Source: Bacteroidia bacterium (lineage in GTDB: Bacteria; Bacteroidota; Bacteroidia; AKYH767-A; OLB10). From it: a stretch of 11,493 nucleotides of DNA. Made by a program: the position numbers and the translations under genes. This document shows, one piece after another, positions 1-7,013 of this stretch. The stretch is taken from positions 1 to 11,493 of the forward strand of contig JANWID010000053.1 of the NCBI GenBank assembly GCA_025450095.1. Direction: 5' to 3'. The notes beneath the pieces are model-generated. The model saw only the letters and a list, made by a program, of their open reading frames with translations, did not search any database and was not told the DNA's origin. The stretch's first letter is position 1; each line of letters begins with the position of its first letter.

Positions 1-214
1 CCCTACATTACCACAATACCAATTTTGTTAATCACTAACTGAGTTCCAGGATAACACGGATACAAAAAAGCCCGGTTGGTGCAGCAAATTATTGCTTTTG
101 TCCTGTAGAAATGGTTCAACACACACCTGTTTGAATCTTTCACCAAAAAAGCAGCTTATTAATTTGGTTCTTATGGCTTTTTTCTTAATTTAGTGTTACC
201 TAACCCAACCAATC

Positions 215-1240
215 ATGAAAAGACTATTACCCCTCCTGCTCGTCTTGTGTCTTGGTTTTATTCCCGCTTTTTCGCAGCGTTCCTTCGAAGTGGGTCTTTC
301 CGGTGGCATTACCAATTATTTTGGTGACCTGGGCAATGAAGCCTGGTATCAGACTGCAAGCACTCAACCAGGCATGGCAGTTACCTTCCGCAATTTCCTT
401 GGCTCGTCAGCTTATTCAGGAAATTTGTATCGTCCTCTGTCCATGGAGGTCCGAATGTCATGGAACCGGTTGCAGTATGATGAAACGAAACCCATCGGAA
501 GTCGCGAGGGTTGGGAACTGCGGAATTATGGACGCGGTTTAAGTTTCAGAAATGATTTATTCGGCTTAGCAACACATGTTACCTATACGCTTTACAGCAA
601 TCCGCGAATGCCGTTGTACAAACAACATGCGGCATTTTTTGTATTCACAGGAGTAGGTGTTTTCTATGGCACACCTAAAGCAGACCTCTTCCGTGGAGAA
701 ATTGACCAGGCTAACCGCTATTATTTCTGGTCAGATGGCACCGTGCGCGATGCTCCGGATGAAGGCCTGGGTTCCGCCGGTAATATCATTGAGAAAGATG
801 GTGAGTATGAAACCACACTTGCTGACTGGTACACCGAAGGAAACGACTACAAAGGTGAAGTCAGCAAAAAAAACATGTACAATTTTGTTAATGTAGCAGT
901 ACCAATGGGAATTGGTATCCGGTATGGTATCAGCAAAAAAGTTACTATTTCAACCGAATTCGGGTATTATATGTTCTTCACCGATTACCTGGATGATGTG
1001 AGCGATGAATATCCAACCTATTCTGAAATCAATGCAAACTTCCCTAATGATCCGGTGAAGCAGGAACTGGCGCTGTATATTTCCGATCCAACAGGATTTG
1101 GTAACAGCGGTTACCCTGGTCCCGCAACAAGCCCGAGAGGAAATCCATCTAAGAATGACGGTTTCAGCTTTATTAATCTGGAAGTTGCATATAAATTTGA
1201 ATTCCATAAAGGAATACCCAGGCTCTGGGGCAGAAAATAA
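215..1240 (+). CDS. DUF6089-like outer-membrane beta-barrel protein
   Basis: This 341-residue protein is probably an outer-membrane beta-barrel of unknown function. It begins with a signal peptide: Lys2-Arg3, a Leu-rich core at residues 4-16, then Ala-Phe-Ser before Gln21, the likely first mature residue. Residues 25-40 (EVGLSGGITNYFGDLG) match the opening strand I associate with the Bacteroidota DUF6089 family. The rest alternates aromatic and polar residues and ends in barrel-type strands (GFSFINLEVAYKFEF, about 318-332) and a short basic tail, without the usual terminal Phe. The middle (about 155-215) is acidic and rich in Gly, Asp and Tyr, probably an extracellular loop. The ATG at 215 is the only start that keeps the full signal peptide. 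A weak promoter-like TTAATTTG lies at 159-166. An intrinsic terminator follows directly, so it is probably monocistronic. The family call rests on pattern recognition. Confidence 0.72.
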   Translation: MKRLLPLLLVLCLGFIPAFSQRSFEVGLSGGITNYFGDLGNEAWYQTASTQPGMAVTFRNFLGSSAYSGNLYRPLSMEVRMSWNRLQYDETKPIGSREGWELRNYGRGLSFRNDLFGLATHVTYTLYSNPRMPLYKQHAAFFVFTGVGVFYGTPKADLFRGEIDQANRYYFWSDGTVRDAPDEGLGSAGNIIEKDGEYETTLADWYTEGNDYKGEVSKKNMYNFVNVAVPMGIGIRYGISKKVTISTEFGYYMFFTDYLDDVSDEYPTYSEINANFPNDPVKQELALYISDPTGFGNSGYPGPATSPRGNPSKNDGFSFINLEVAYKFEFHKGIPRLWGRK

Positions 1241-1259
1241 ATTGACCTAACACCTTGAT

Positions 1260-1295
1260 AAGGCCAGAACATTAATAACGTTCCGGCCTTTTTTT
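1260..1295 (+). terminator. Rho-independent terminator after the DUF6089-like gene
   Basis: The arms at 1260-1270 and 1280-1290 pair over 11 positions with one A-C mismatch (1266/1284), around a 9-base loop. Seven T residues follow at 1289-1295. It starts 20 bases after the stop codon at 1240. No T run lies on the other side, so it works only for plus-strand transcription. Confidence 0.85.
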
Positions 1296-1350
1296 ATGTT
1301 GGAATGAAAGTAATGCTGATGACTGATAATATGTCAAATTCTCCTCTGAA

Positions 1351-1382
1351 TTTCCCCAAATGGCATAGGAATATTAAATTTG
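1351..1382 (+). promoter_or_regulatory. Bacteroidota-type promoter of the DUF481-like gene
   Basis: TAAATTTG at 1375-1382 is a perfect match to the Bacteroidota -7 element TAnnTTTG. A -33-like TTTC lies at 1351-1354, 20 bases upstream. The predicted transcript would start near 1387 and leave a leader of about 25 bases before the ATG at 1413. The site lies downstream of the preceding terminator. The -33 element is imperfect. Confidence 0.5.
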
Positions 1383-1412
1383 AAGGGAACCTGGAATTAA
1401 CTAATTTCACTT

Positions 1413-2423
1413 ATGCGATACATCGCATTTCTTATCATCCTGTTTTTTCCGCTGACTGTCTTTTCACAAAAAGATACTTTGTTTTTCAATAATGGGACAA
1501 TCGTAATTGGTGAAATTAGTAAGATACAGCTCGGCGTAATTACATTCGATCCGGATGATGCTAATGATATTACTGTTCAGCTCCGGAAGCTGAAACATAT
1601 TGTTGGATCACGAAATTTTCGAATTGAAACAGTCGATCTCCAGGTAATTTTCGGGAAGCTGAATAAAAGTCCGCATGCCGGTTTTGCAAATATCACATAT
1701 GGCAGCGACACCACAATAGTAGCGTTGAGTAATATTTCCAATCTCTATCCTATCGAGAAAAATTTCAGCAAAAGGATTACAGGTTTCATTTCAGCCGGAT
1801 ATAGTTATACCCGATCCAGTGACCTGGGAAGGATAAATCTGGATGGCTCTGCATCATATCTTGCGAAAGAATTAGAATTTAAGATAAACGGCTCAGCAAT
1901 TTCTACTATTGAAAACGATGTTTTCAGCAGGGAGAACGAAAATCTGGGAATTAAAGTCAATTATTATTACCATCCTGTCTGGTTTGTTGCAGGTATGTTG
2001 AATTACCAGCGCAATGAGGAACTAGGTATAAAAAGCAGATTCCAGGAAGGAGGCGGTGTTGGAAACAAGCTACTCCTTACCCGGTATGTACGGATGCTGG
2101 GGTTCGGGGCTATTGTTGTAAACCAGGAAACCAGCTTTGAAAGTGATAAAAGCCTGCTGCTAACTGAAGGTATGCTGGGATTTAGTTTTAATGTTTTCCG
2201 ATTTGAAAAACCTGAGCTGGATATACAGACAACACAGTATGGTTTCTTCAGCTTCTCACAAGATAGGATGCGTTATGAAGGTGACATCAGTGTGAACTGG
2301 GAAATGATTGAGGATTTTGATCTCAAACTAAGCTTTTACACCGATTACGATAGCAATCCTCCAGGTAGTGTTCAGGCCAATATTGATTATGGTACGGTGA
2401 TCAGTTTAGCTTACGAGTTCTAA
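1413..2423 (+). CDS. DUF481-like outer-membrane beta-barrel protein
   Basis: This 336-residue protein looks like a Bacteroidota member of the DUF481 (YdiY-like) outer-membrane group. The signal peptide covers residues 1-18 (Arg2, hydrophobic core, Val-Phe-Ser) with Gln19 as the expected mature N-terminus. Residues 22-115 form a soluble domain that opens with DTLFFNNGTIVIGEI, a beta-rich fold often found ahead of DUF481 barrels. From about residue 120 (ITGFISAGYSYTRSSDLGRINLDG) the sequence becomes alternating amphipathic strands, and it ends YGTVISLAYEF with the terminal Phe typical of barrel insertion signals. The function of the family is not well defined; I see no sign of substrate specificity. 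The ATG at 1413 fits both the signal peptide and the promoter just upstream. It converges with the porin gene at 2568, and the space between holds only an inverted-repeat element. Confidence 0.75.
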   Translation: MRYIAFLIILFFPLTVFSQKDTLFFNNGTIVIGEISKIQLGVITFDPDDANDITVQLRKLKHIVGSRNFRIETVDLQVIFGKLNKSPHAGFANITYGSDTTIVALSNISNLYPIEKNFSKRITGFISAGYSYTRSSDLGRINLDGSASYLAKELEFKINGSAISTIENDVFSRENENLGIKVNYYYHPVWFVAGMLNYQRNEELGIKSRFQEGGGVGNKLLLTRYVRMLGFGAIVVNQETSFESDKSLLLTEGMLGFSFNVFRFEKPELDIQTTQYGFFSFSQDRMRYEGDISVNWEMIEDFDLKLSFYTDYDSNPPGSVQANIDYGTVISLAYEF

Positions 2424-2425
2424 GA

Positions 2426-2565
2426 GGTACGGATTACGGATGGGTACGGATTACGGATTCAAGTCATAGCGGAACGGATGTACGGATTACAGATAAGTCA
2501 CATAAGTTATGATCTGTAATCTGTACATCCGATTCCGCATCGATAAAGAATCTGTAATCCGTACC
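2426..2565. repeat. Nested inverted-repeat element between convergent genes
   Basis: A unit close to GTACGGATTACRGATT occurs three times on the plus strand (2427-2442, 2444-2459, 2480-2494) and twice inverted (2512-2526, 2549-2564). The outer arm GGTACGGATTACGGATTC at 2443-2460 matches the reverse complement of 2548-2565 at 17 of 18 positions. The inner arms, 2469-2494 and 2512-2538, form a stem of about 26 bp with one bulged base and one G-U pair, around a 17-base loop. The element occupies nearly the whole space between the stop codons at 2423 and 2568. Neither side has a T tract, so it is not a canonical intrinsic terminator. It could still stop or stabilise both converging transcripts, or be a REP- or MITE-like dispersed element. 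Confidence 0.85.
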
Positions 2566-2567
2566 TG

Positions 2568-3764
2568 TTACAGAATTCCCAGAGGTGAAATAAATCCGAT
2601 ATTAATTCTTCCGGTATCATAATCTCTGGCACCGAACCGTGATTTTGCATAATCGGAGTATTGGTAAACTCTTCCTACATAATTTACAAAAAATCGCAGA
2701 TTCAGAGTAGACCACGGATAATATTCAACGACCGGAATAAATCCATATGCAGTACGGATATTATTTTCGTCGGTAATATTCTCCGGATCCTGATCACTGT
2801 TGTTCCATTCTGCAATATCCATCATACCAAATAATGCAACATTAATTTTCGGGGAAACCCGGTAATGCAAATGCACCCAATGTCCGATATAGAGTGTATT
2901 TGCCAAAGAGAACGGATAGAGGCTGTCAGGTACCGTTTCACTAACAATAGTTGTTCTGTCCAGATCTTCATCGCTCCATTTAAAATCATAGGCAACCACA
3001 AATTTGCCGAGCGTTAATTCTGTACCCAAAGCAATGTAGTGCATGTTGGCATTTTCAGCTTCATTGAAAAGCGAATAAGACCAGATTGTTTTGACTTTAT
3101 TGTTGAACAAGCTGCCTCGCCAGTTGGCTACAAATGCCAAAGGAGTTTTCGACTCGGTGAAATTAGGTTGATCGCCATACAATTCATTGAACGATTTTGT
3201 TCGCGAGTCTAATGCCTGAACGGTAAATTGATTTTTGGGACCCGGAGTATAAGTAAATCCGACACCAGTCAGAAAGTTATCGGCAAATTCAATTATGTCT
3301 GAATACTCATAGATATCAATCGGGTTGTAATCAAATTCAAATGCACCCCAATCGGCACACATTTTACCTCCGGAAATGCTGAATTTTTTACTGATATCAA
3401 ACCGGAGAAATGCAAGATCCACGGAGCGGCTCAGGTTCTCAATTGATTCAGATGTTTGTGCCCTGGTATAACGATCGCGGAAACGGAAATATACTTTTTC
3501 GTGGACCTGTCCGCGAATCTCCAGTCTGAACTGCTCATTTTTAAACCTGCTTTGCGTATACTCACCATCTACGAATTCATTTCTCAACCCAAACTGCATA
3601 TTAGCAATTACACTTACATTTTTAAGTAGTCCCTGCTTTGCTTCCGGAATAATCGATGGGTAGTATGTGGTATCACCTGCCTGGCGCTCTGTTTTTTGTG
3701 CCATGAGCAGGCAGGGAAGACTAACCAATACCAGTATCCAAAGTTGATATTTATATCCGTTCAT
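2568..3764 (-). CDS. Outer-membrane porin, porin O/P-like
   Basis: This 398-residue protein is an outer-membrane beta-barrel, probably a porin of the phosphate-selective porin O/P type common in Bacteroidota; the substrate cannot be told from the family name. The signal peptide spans residues 1-22 (hydrophobic core about 8-20, Leu-Met-Ala) before Gln23. Residues 76-110 (FRLEIRGQVHEKVYFRFRD and following) and 115-180, with WGAFEFDYNPIDIYEYSD near 139-156, are the stretches I recognise from this family. The C-terminus is a run of strands ending GFISPLGIL, so the last residue is Leu rather than Phe. The start lies 22 bases after the asparaginase stop, so the gene is the last of a three-gene operon (aspartase, asparaginase, porin). 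The context suggests it admits asparagine, aspartate or other dicarboxylates into the periplasm; that is inference. Confidence 0.75.
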   Translation of the reverse strand: MNGYKYQLWILVLVSLPCLLMAQKTERQAGDTTYYPSIIPEAKQGLLKNVSVIANMQFGLRNEFVDGEYTQSRFKNEQFRLEIRGQVHEKVYFRFRDRYTRAQTSESIENLSRSVDLAFLRFDISKKFSISGGKMCADWGAFEFDYNPIDIYEYSDIIEFADNFLTGVGFTYTPGPKNQFTVQALDSRTKSFNELYGDQPNFTESKTPLAFVANWRGSLFNNKVKTIWSYSLFNEAENANMHYIALGTELTLGKFVVAYDFKWSDEDLDRTTIVSETVPDSLYPFSLANTLYIGHWVHLHYRVSPKINVALFGMMDIAEWNNSDQDPENITDENNIRTAYGFIPVVEYYPWSTLNLRFFVNYVGRVYQYSDYAKSRFGARDYDTGRINIGFISPLGIL

Positions 3765-3786
3765 ATGGTTTTTGATTTACTTATAA

Positions 3787-4863
3787 TTAATATTCTATAA
3801 ATAATTTCTGTAATTCATCCCTGTTGGTTTTGTTTTTCGCAAGTGCCAACATCAAAAGCACCCTGGCTTTCTGAGGATTCAATTCATCTGAAGATACGGT
3901 TCCAAAGTCGGCATCAACAATTTCTCCTTTAATTAAAACTGCACCTATTGGAACGCGGGATGCTCTGACAACCGGTACTCCTGCTTTGGTTGCCTTCTGA
4001 GCAGCTTCCAGTGTACCCGCTGTCATATTACCATCGCCTACACCGGCAATCACGATTCCTTTTGCCCCAGCCTTAACCATTAAGTCAATCAAATCAGGTG
4101 ACATATCGGCGCAAGCATAAACGATATCAACACGTGGCAGTGATGTTAATCCAGTTACAGAAAATTCACTGTTCATTGTGTGACGACCGCTGGGTTTATG
4201 AAAAAATAACACATCGCCAAAAATTACTGTGCCAATCATTCCTTCTTGTGGAGACTGAAAAGTTTGCACCGGCGTAGTGATCATTTTCTTAACGTCTCTT
4301 GCTGCATGAATTTCATCATTCATTACCACCATCACACCATATCCTTTTGCATCCGGATGTGCTGCAAGAGCAACTGCATTATACAAATTCAATGGGCCTT
4401 CAGCACTTAATGCTGTAGAAGGGCGCATGGATCCTGTCAAAACAACAGGCTTATCACTCTTTACGGTCAGATTAAGGAAATAAGCAGTTTCTTCCTGGGT
4501 ATCGGTACCGTGTGTGATCACAATACCATCACAATCAGCTTGAGCCAGCAGGGTATTGATTCGATTAGCCAGATCGAGCCAAACTTTCACACTCATATCC
4601 TGGGAACCCACATTTGCAATCTGCTCACCTTTCAAATTTGCGAGTTTCCTGATATTGGGAACGGCATCTATCATAGCATCAATTTTAACCTGTCCCGACG
4701 TATATGCGGAGCCGGTAGAACTAACACCTGCACCGGCGATAGTACCACCTGTCGCCAGGATCGTAATGTTTTTCATTTTGCCTGTCTGTCCAAATCCGAG
4801 TGTACAGATAGTTAAGCCCGTGGCTAAAAGAATACTTCTTAAATAATAGGCATTTGCTTTCAT
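3787..4863 (-). CDS. ansB: Type II (periplasmic) L-asparaginase
   Basis: It hydrolyses L-asparagine to L-aspartate and ammonia. The 358 residues align through their whole length with E. coli AnsB after a signal peptide of about 25 residues (hydrophobic core 9-24, Gly-Phe-Gly before Gln26), so the enzyme should be periplasmic. Catalytic residues, with the E. coli mature numbers in brackets: nucleophile Thr41 (T12) in ILATGGTIAG at 36-45, Tyr54 (Y25), Ser87 (S58) in NVGSQDM, Thr120-Asp121 (T89-D90) in THGTDT, and Lys193 (K162) in RDVKK. MRPSTALSAEGPLNLYNAV (146-164) and LNPQKARVLL near the C-terminus are also typical. All key residues are present. It lies 41 bases after the aspartase and 22 bases before the porin, all on the minus strand. 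Its product, aspartate, is the substrate of the neighbouring aspartase. Glutaminase side activity is possible and cannot be judged from sequence. Confidence 0.95.
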   Translation of the reverse strand: MKANAYYLRSILLATGLTICTLGFGQTGKMKNITILATGGTIAGAGVSSTGSAYTSGQVKIDAMIDAVPNIRKLANLKGEQIANVGSQDMSVKVWLDLANRINTLLAQADCDGIVITHGTDTQEETAYFLNLTVKSDKPVVLTGSMRPSTALSAEGPLNLYNAVALAAHPDAKGYGVMVVMNDEIHAARDVKKMITTPVQTFQSPQEGMIGTVIFGDVLFFHKPSGRHTMNSEFSVTGLTSLPRVDIVYACADMSPDLIDLMVKAGAKGIVIAGVGDGNMTAGTLEAAQKATKAGVPVVRASRVPIGAVLIKGEIVDADFGTVSSDELNPQKARVLLMLALAKNKTNRDELQKLFIEY

Positions 4864-4904
4864 AGCTTTAGTTGTTATAAGAATATTTGAATTTAGGTTA
4901 AATA

Positions 4905-6407
4905 CTATTGAGGACTGGTCATTTTAGCCGGATCCATCAGATCTTTGATCTGTTGTTCGGTCAGAAGTTTTTTCTCGCGAATGAGCTCAAGAATACCCTT
5001 ATTGGTTTCCAGTGCCTCTTTTGCAAGCTCAGTTGTTTTGTCATATCCCAATACCGGGTTCAATGCTGTTACAATACCAACACTTCTTTCCATATAGTTT
5101 TTCAAAATTGCCTCATTTATGGTTATGCCTTCAATACATTTTGTCCGGAATATCGGTAATGTTTTATACAACAAAGCTTGTGATTCAAAAATGGCCACAG
5201 CAACAACGGGCTCGTATGCATTAAGCTGAAGCAATCCATCCTGTGAGCCCATGGTGACCGTCGCGTCATTACCAATTGCTTTATAGCATACCAGGTTCAT
5301 CAGTTCAGGCATTACCGGGTTAACCTTCCCGGGCATTATAGAGGAACCAGGTTGCATTGCAGGTAAGTTGATTTCGAATATCCCTGCCCGTGGTCCTGAG
5401 GCCAGGAAAATGAGATCACTGCTGATCTTTGATAAAGTGATTGCAAAATTTTTCAATGCCGAAGAATACATTACAAAACCCTGCATGCTGGAAGTAGCTG
5501 CAATCAGATTAGATGATAGTTTCATTGGTTTGCCTGTGATTTTTGCAAGGTGTGTAGCACACTTCTCGGCATAACCTGGTGATGCTGTAATTCCGGTCCC
5601 GATCGCTGTGGCACCCATATTCTCCTCATAGAGGTATGACTCAGCATGCACCAGTGCTTCGATAGCTGCATCCAACTGCGCACCGAAACCATGAAATTCC
5701 TGGCCAACAGTCATGGGTACTGCATCCTGTCCTTCCGTACGACCCATTTTAAGAATTTTGCTGTAATCATCTCCCTTTTTATGAAAGGCTGCAGATAACG
5801 CTTTTGCCTCTTTTATCACCTTATCATTATGAAGCAGGATAGCAACGTGAATCGTAGTTGGATATACGTCATTAGTCGATTGACCCATGTTGAGATCATC
5901 GTGAGGCTCGATGAATTGATACTCACCTTTCTTTTTTCCCATCATTTCCAATGCAATGTTTGCCAGCACTTCATTGGCATTCATATTAGCTGACGTTCCT
6001 GCTCCTCCCTGGTAGAGATCTGTTAAAAACTGGTCATGGTATTTCCCATCCATCACTGCCAGACAGGCTTTCTCAATAGCATCATACCGCTCTTTTTTCA
6101 TCCGTCCGATATCCGTGTTAGCGCGTGCAGCAGCAAGCTTAACCATTGCATAAGCTCTTACATAATCCGGATAAAAATTTGTTTTTACTCCGCTCACCTG
6201 GAAATTCTCAAGGGCGCGTGCAGTCTGTACACCATAATAGGCTTCATTCGGAATTTGTTTTGTTCCTAGTAAATCCTTTTCAGTTCTTGTCTGGGCAATA
6301 CTAGTTCCAGTAACAGCAATCAAAACAATTGATAAAACATTTCTTGCGAATTTCACCGGATTCATGCCCGGTAACATAAATAGATAGGGTTTGTTTCTCA
6401 TGATCAT
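4905..6407 (-). CDS. aspA: Aspartate ammonia-lyase with N-terminal signal peptide
   Basis: It converts L-aspartate to fumarate plus ammonia. The core from about residue 42 (EKDLLGTKQIPNEAYYGVQT) aligns with E. coli AspA. GAGTSANMNANEV (136-148) marks an aspartase rather than a class II fumarase. Active-site residues by Bacillus AspB numbering (offset 37): Thr138, Ser177-Thr178-Asn179, Thr224, catalytic Ser355, Lys361 and Asn363 in GSSIMPGKVN (354-363). Glu225 sits where AspB has His188 and E. coli has Gln in GRTQLQDAVP. The first 38 residues have no counterpart in cytoplasmic aspartases. They read as a Sec signal: Lys19 and Arg22, hydrophobic core 23-34, Ser-Ile-Ala before Gln39. Met1, Met3 and Met15 (ATG at 6365) could each start it, and Met15 gives the most compact signal peptide. 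It is first in the operon with asparaginase and porin. The enzyme family is very secure; export is a strong prediction. Confidence 0.93.
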   Translation of the reverse strand: MIMRNKPYLFMLPGMNPVKFARNVLSIVLIAVTGTSIAQTRTEKDLLGTKQIPNEAYYGVQTARALENFQVSGVKTNFYPDYVRAYAMVKLAAARANTDIGRMKKERYDAIEKACLAVMDGKYHDQFLTDLYQGGAGTSANMNANEVLANIALEMMGKKKGEYQFIEPHDDLNMGQSTNDVYPTTIHVAILLHNDKVIKEAKALSAAFHKKGDDYSKILKMGRTEGQDAVPMTVGQEFHGFGAQLDAAIEALVHAESYLYEENMGATAIGTGITASPGYAEKCATHLAKITGKPMKLSSNLIAATSSMQGFVMYSSALKNFAITLSKISSDLIFLASGPRAGIFEINLPAMQPGSSIMPGKVNPVMPELMNLVCYKAIGNDATVTMGSQDGLLQLNAYEPVVAVAIFESQALLYKTLPIFRTKCIEGITINEAILKNYMERSVGIVTALNPVLGYDKTTELAKEALETNKGILELIREKKLLTEQQIKDLMDPAKMTSPQ

Positions 6408-6442
6408 TATTATTAAAAATTAAATATGAATTTCATAAGGGG

Positions 6443-6476
6443 TCAGGTTTCTCATGAAATAAAACATGAGCCCTGA
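6443..6476 (-). promoter_or_regulatory. Hairpin in the aspartase leader
   Basis: CTCATG (6451-6456) pairs with CATGAG (6465-6470) around an 8-base AT loop. TCAGG (6443-6447) pairs with CCTGA (6472-6476) beyond a small internal loop. The structure ends about 36 bases upstream of the aspartase ATG at 6407. It could affect translation or mRNA stability. No T run follows on the minus strand, so it is not an attenuator of the usual kind. Confidence 0.35.
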
Positions 6477-6496
6477 ATCATTGTTATTCAAAGGCT

Positions 6497-6507
6497 ATTG
6501 GCTATTG
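6497..6507 (-). promoter_or_regulatory. CAATAGCCAAT motif, copy 1
   Basis: Reads CAATAGCCAAT on the minus strand. The same 11 bases occur on the plus strand at 6891-6901, so each operon has one copy oriented with its own direction of transcription. This copy overlaps a tandem duplication of GGCTATT (6493-6499 and 6500-6506). It is a possible shared regulator site; chance is not excluded. Confidence 0.3.
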
Positions 6508-6697
6508 CCAGGAAGCGAATAGGGATAATGTTTAGCAGATTCCGGATATTATAGATAAAACTCTTTTCATATCATCTATGTTTAAGAATTCCGTTTTCCG
6601 ATTGAAGCAGTATTGTTTCCTCTCATAAAAAATGAATTTTCCCGGTGTTAATTCTGTCTCAATTAATAATGAGGATGTAAAAGCAATATGATTATAT

Positions 6698-6705
6698 CAA
6701 ACGTA
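6698..6705 (-). promoter_or_regulatory. Possible -7 element for the aspartase operon
   Basis: The minus strand reads TACGTTTG, a perfect TAnnTTTG. I find no clear TTG at the usual 17-23 base spacing upstream (6723-6732). If used, transcription would start near 6693 and give a leader of about 285 bases before the aspartase ATG. It is the only perfect -7 match I found on the minus strand in this region. Confidence 0.35.
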
Positions 6706-6890
6706 TAAATAATTAATCAAAAAAAGAAGCATTTAGAGCGCTTTGTATATATAGTTGATTATCAATTCTATGAATTTATGCCCGATTTAAAAACACATAT
6801 TCCCAACATTTAGGACTAAAATTAAAAGTGCAATTTTCTAATTCTTTTGGCTGACAAACTAACTCATAACAAATCATAACTTAAACTTCA

Positions 6891-6901
6891 CAATAGCCAA
6901 T
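6891..6901 (+). promoter_or_regulatory. CAATAGCCAAT motif, copy 2
   Basis: Plus-strand copy of the 11-base motif found inverted at 6497-6507. It lies about 90 bases upstream of the -33 element of the transporter promoter. Confidence 0.3.
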
Positions 6902-6940
6902 CAGGATTTAATAATTTTATTTTGCTCTGGTAACTTTATC

Positions 6941-6958
6941 ATTACAGATCAGTGTAAT
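6941..6958 (+). promoter_or_regulatory. Palindromic operator candidate ATTACA-N6-TGTAAT
   Basis: The arms ATTACA (6941-6946) and TGTAAT (6953-6958) are exact reverse complements around GATCAG. The spacing fits a dimeric helix-turn-helix regulator binding one face of DNA, such as a CRP/FNR-family or GntR-family protein. Its centre is about 67 bases upstream of the predicted start of the transporter transcript, a usual distance for an activator site. The regulator is not encoded in the window. Confidence 0.45.
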
Positions 6959-6982
6959 TATTGAGTGGAATGGAAAGTGATT

Positions 6983-7013
6983 TTTGAATTGATTGAGTTT
7001 TATTATACTTTTA
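6983..7013 (+). promoter_or_regulatory. Bacteroidota-type promoter of the transporter operon
   Basis: TTTG at 6983-6986, a 19-base spacer, then TACTTTTA at 7006-7013. This matches the TTTG-N19-TAnnTTTG pattern at all but the last base. Transcription should start near 7017 and leave about 50 bases of leader before the ATG at 7070. It lies directly downstream of the palindrome at 6941-6958. Confidence 0.6.

Noticed and set aside
1304..1492. A 62-codon plus-strand open frame overlapping the start of the DUF481-like gene.
   Set aside because: It covers the predicted promoter and signal-peptide region of the real gene in another frame and has no recognisable features.
2469..2538. Strong stem-loop read as an intrinsic terminator.
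   Set aside because: No run of T follows the stem on either strand, so the canonical label is not supported; it is listed as a repeat element instead.
4798..4809. Cys20 of asparaginase as a lipoprotein anchor.
   Set aside because: The preceding residues are Leu-Thr-Ile, and Ile just before Cys does not fit a lipobox; a normal signal peptidase I site before Gln26 is more likely.
4905..6407. Class II fumarase as the identity of the lyase.
   Set aside because: The GAGTSANMN motif and overall similarity fit aspartase; FumC has GSGTQ(S/T)NMN and a His in the GRTHLQDA loop.
6551..6579. ATAGAT and ATCTAT as inverted arms.
   Set aside because: Six-base AT-rich arms 17 bases apart are expected by chance in DNA of this composition.
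6755..6765. TTGAT-T-ATCAA resembles an FNR box (TTGAT-N4-ATCAA).
   Set aside because: The half sites are separated by one base instead of four, which would not fit an FNR dimer.
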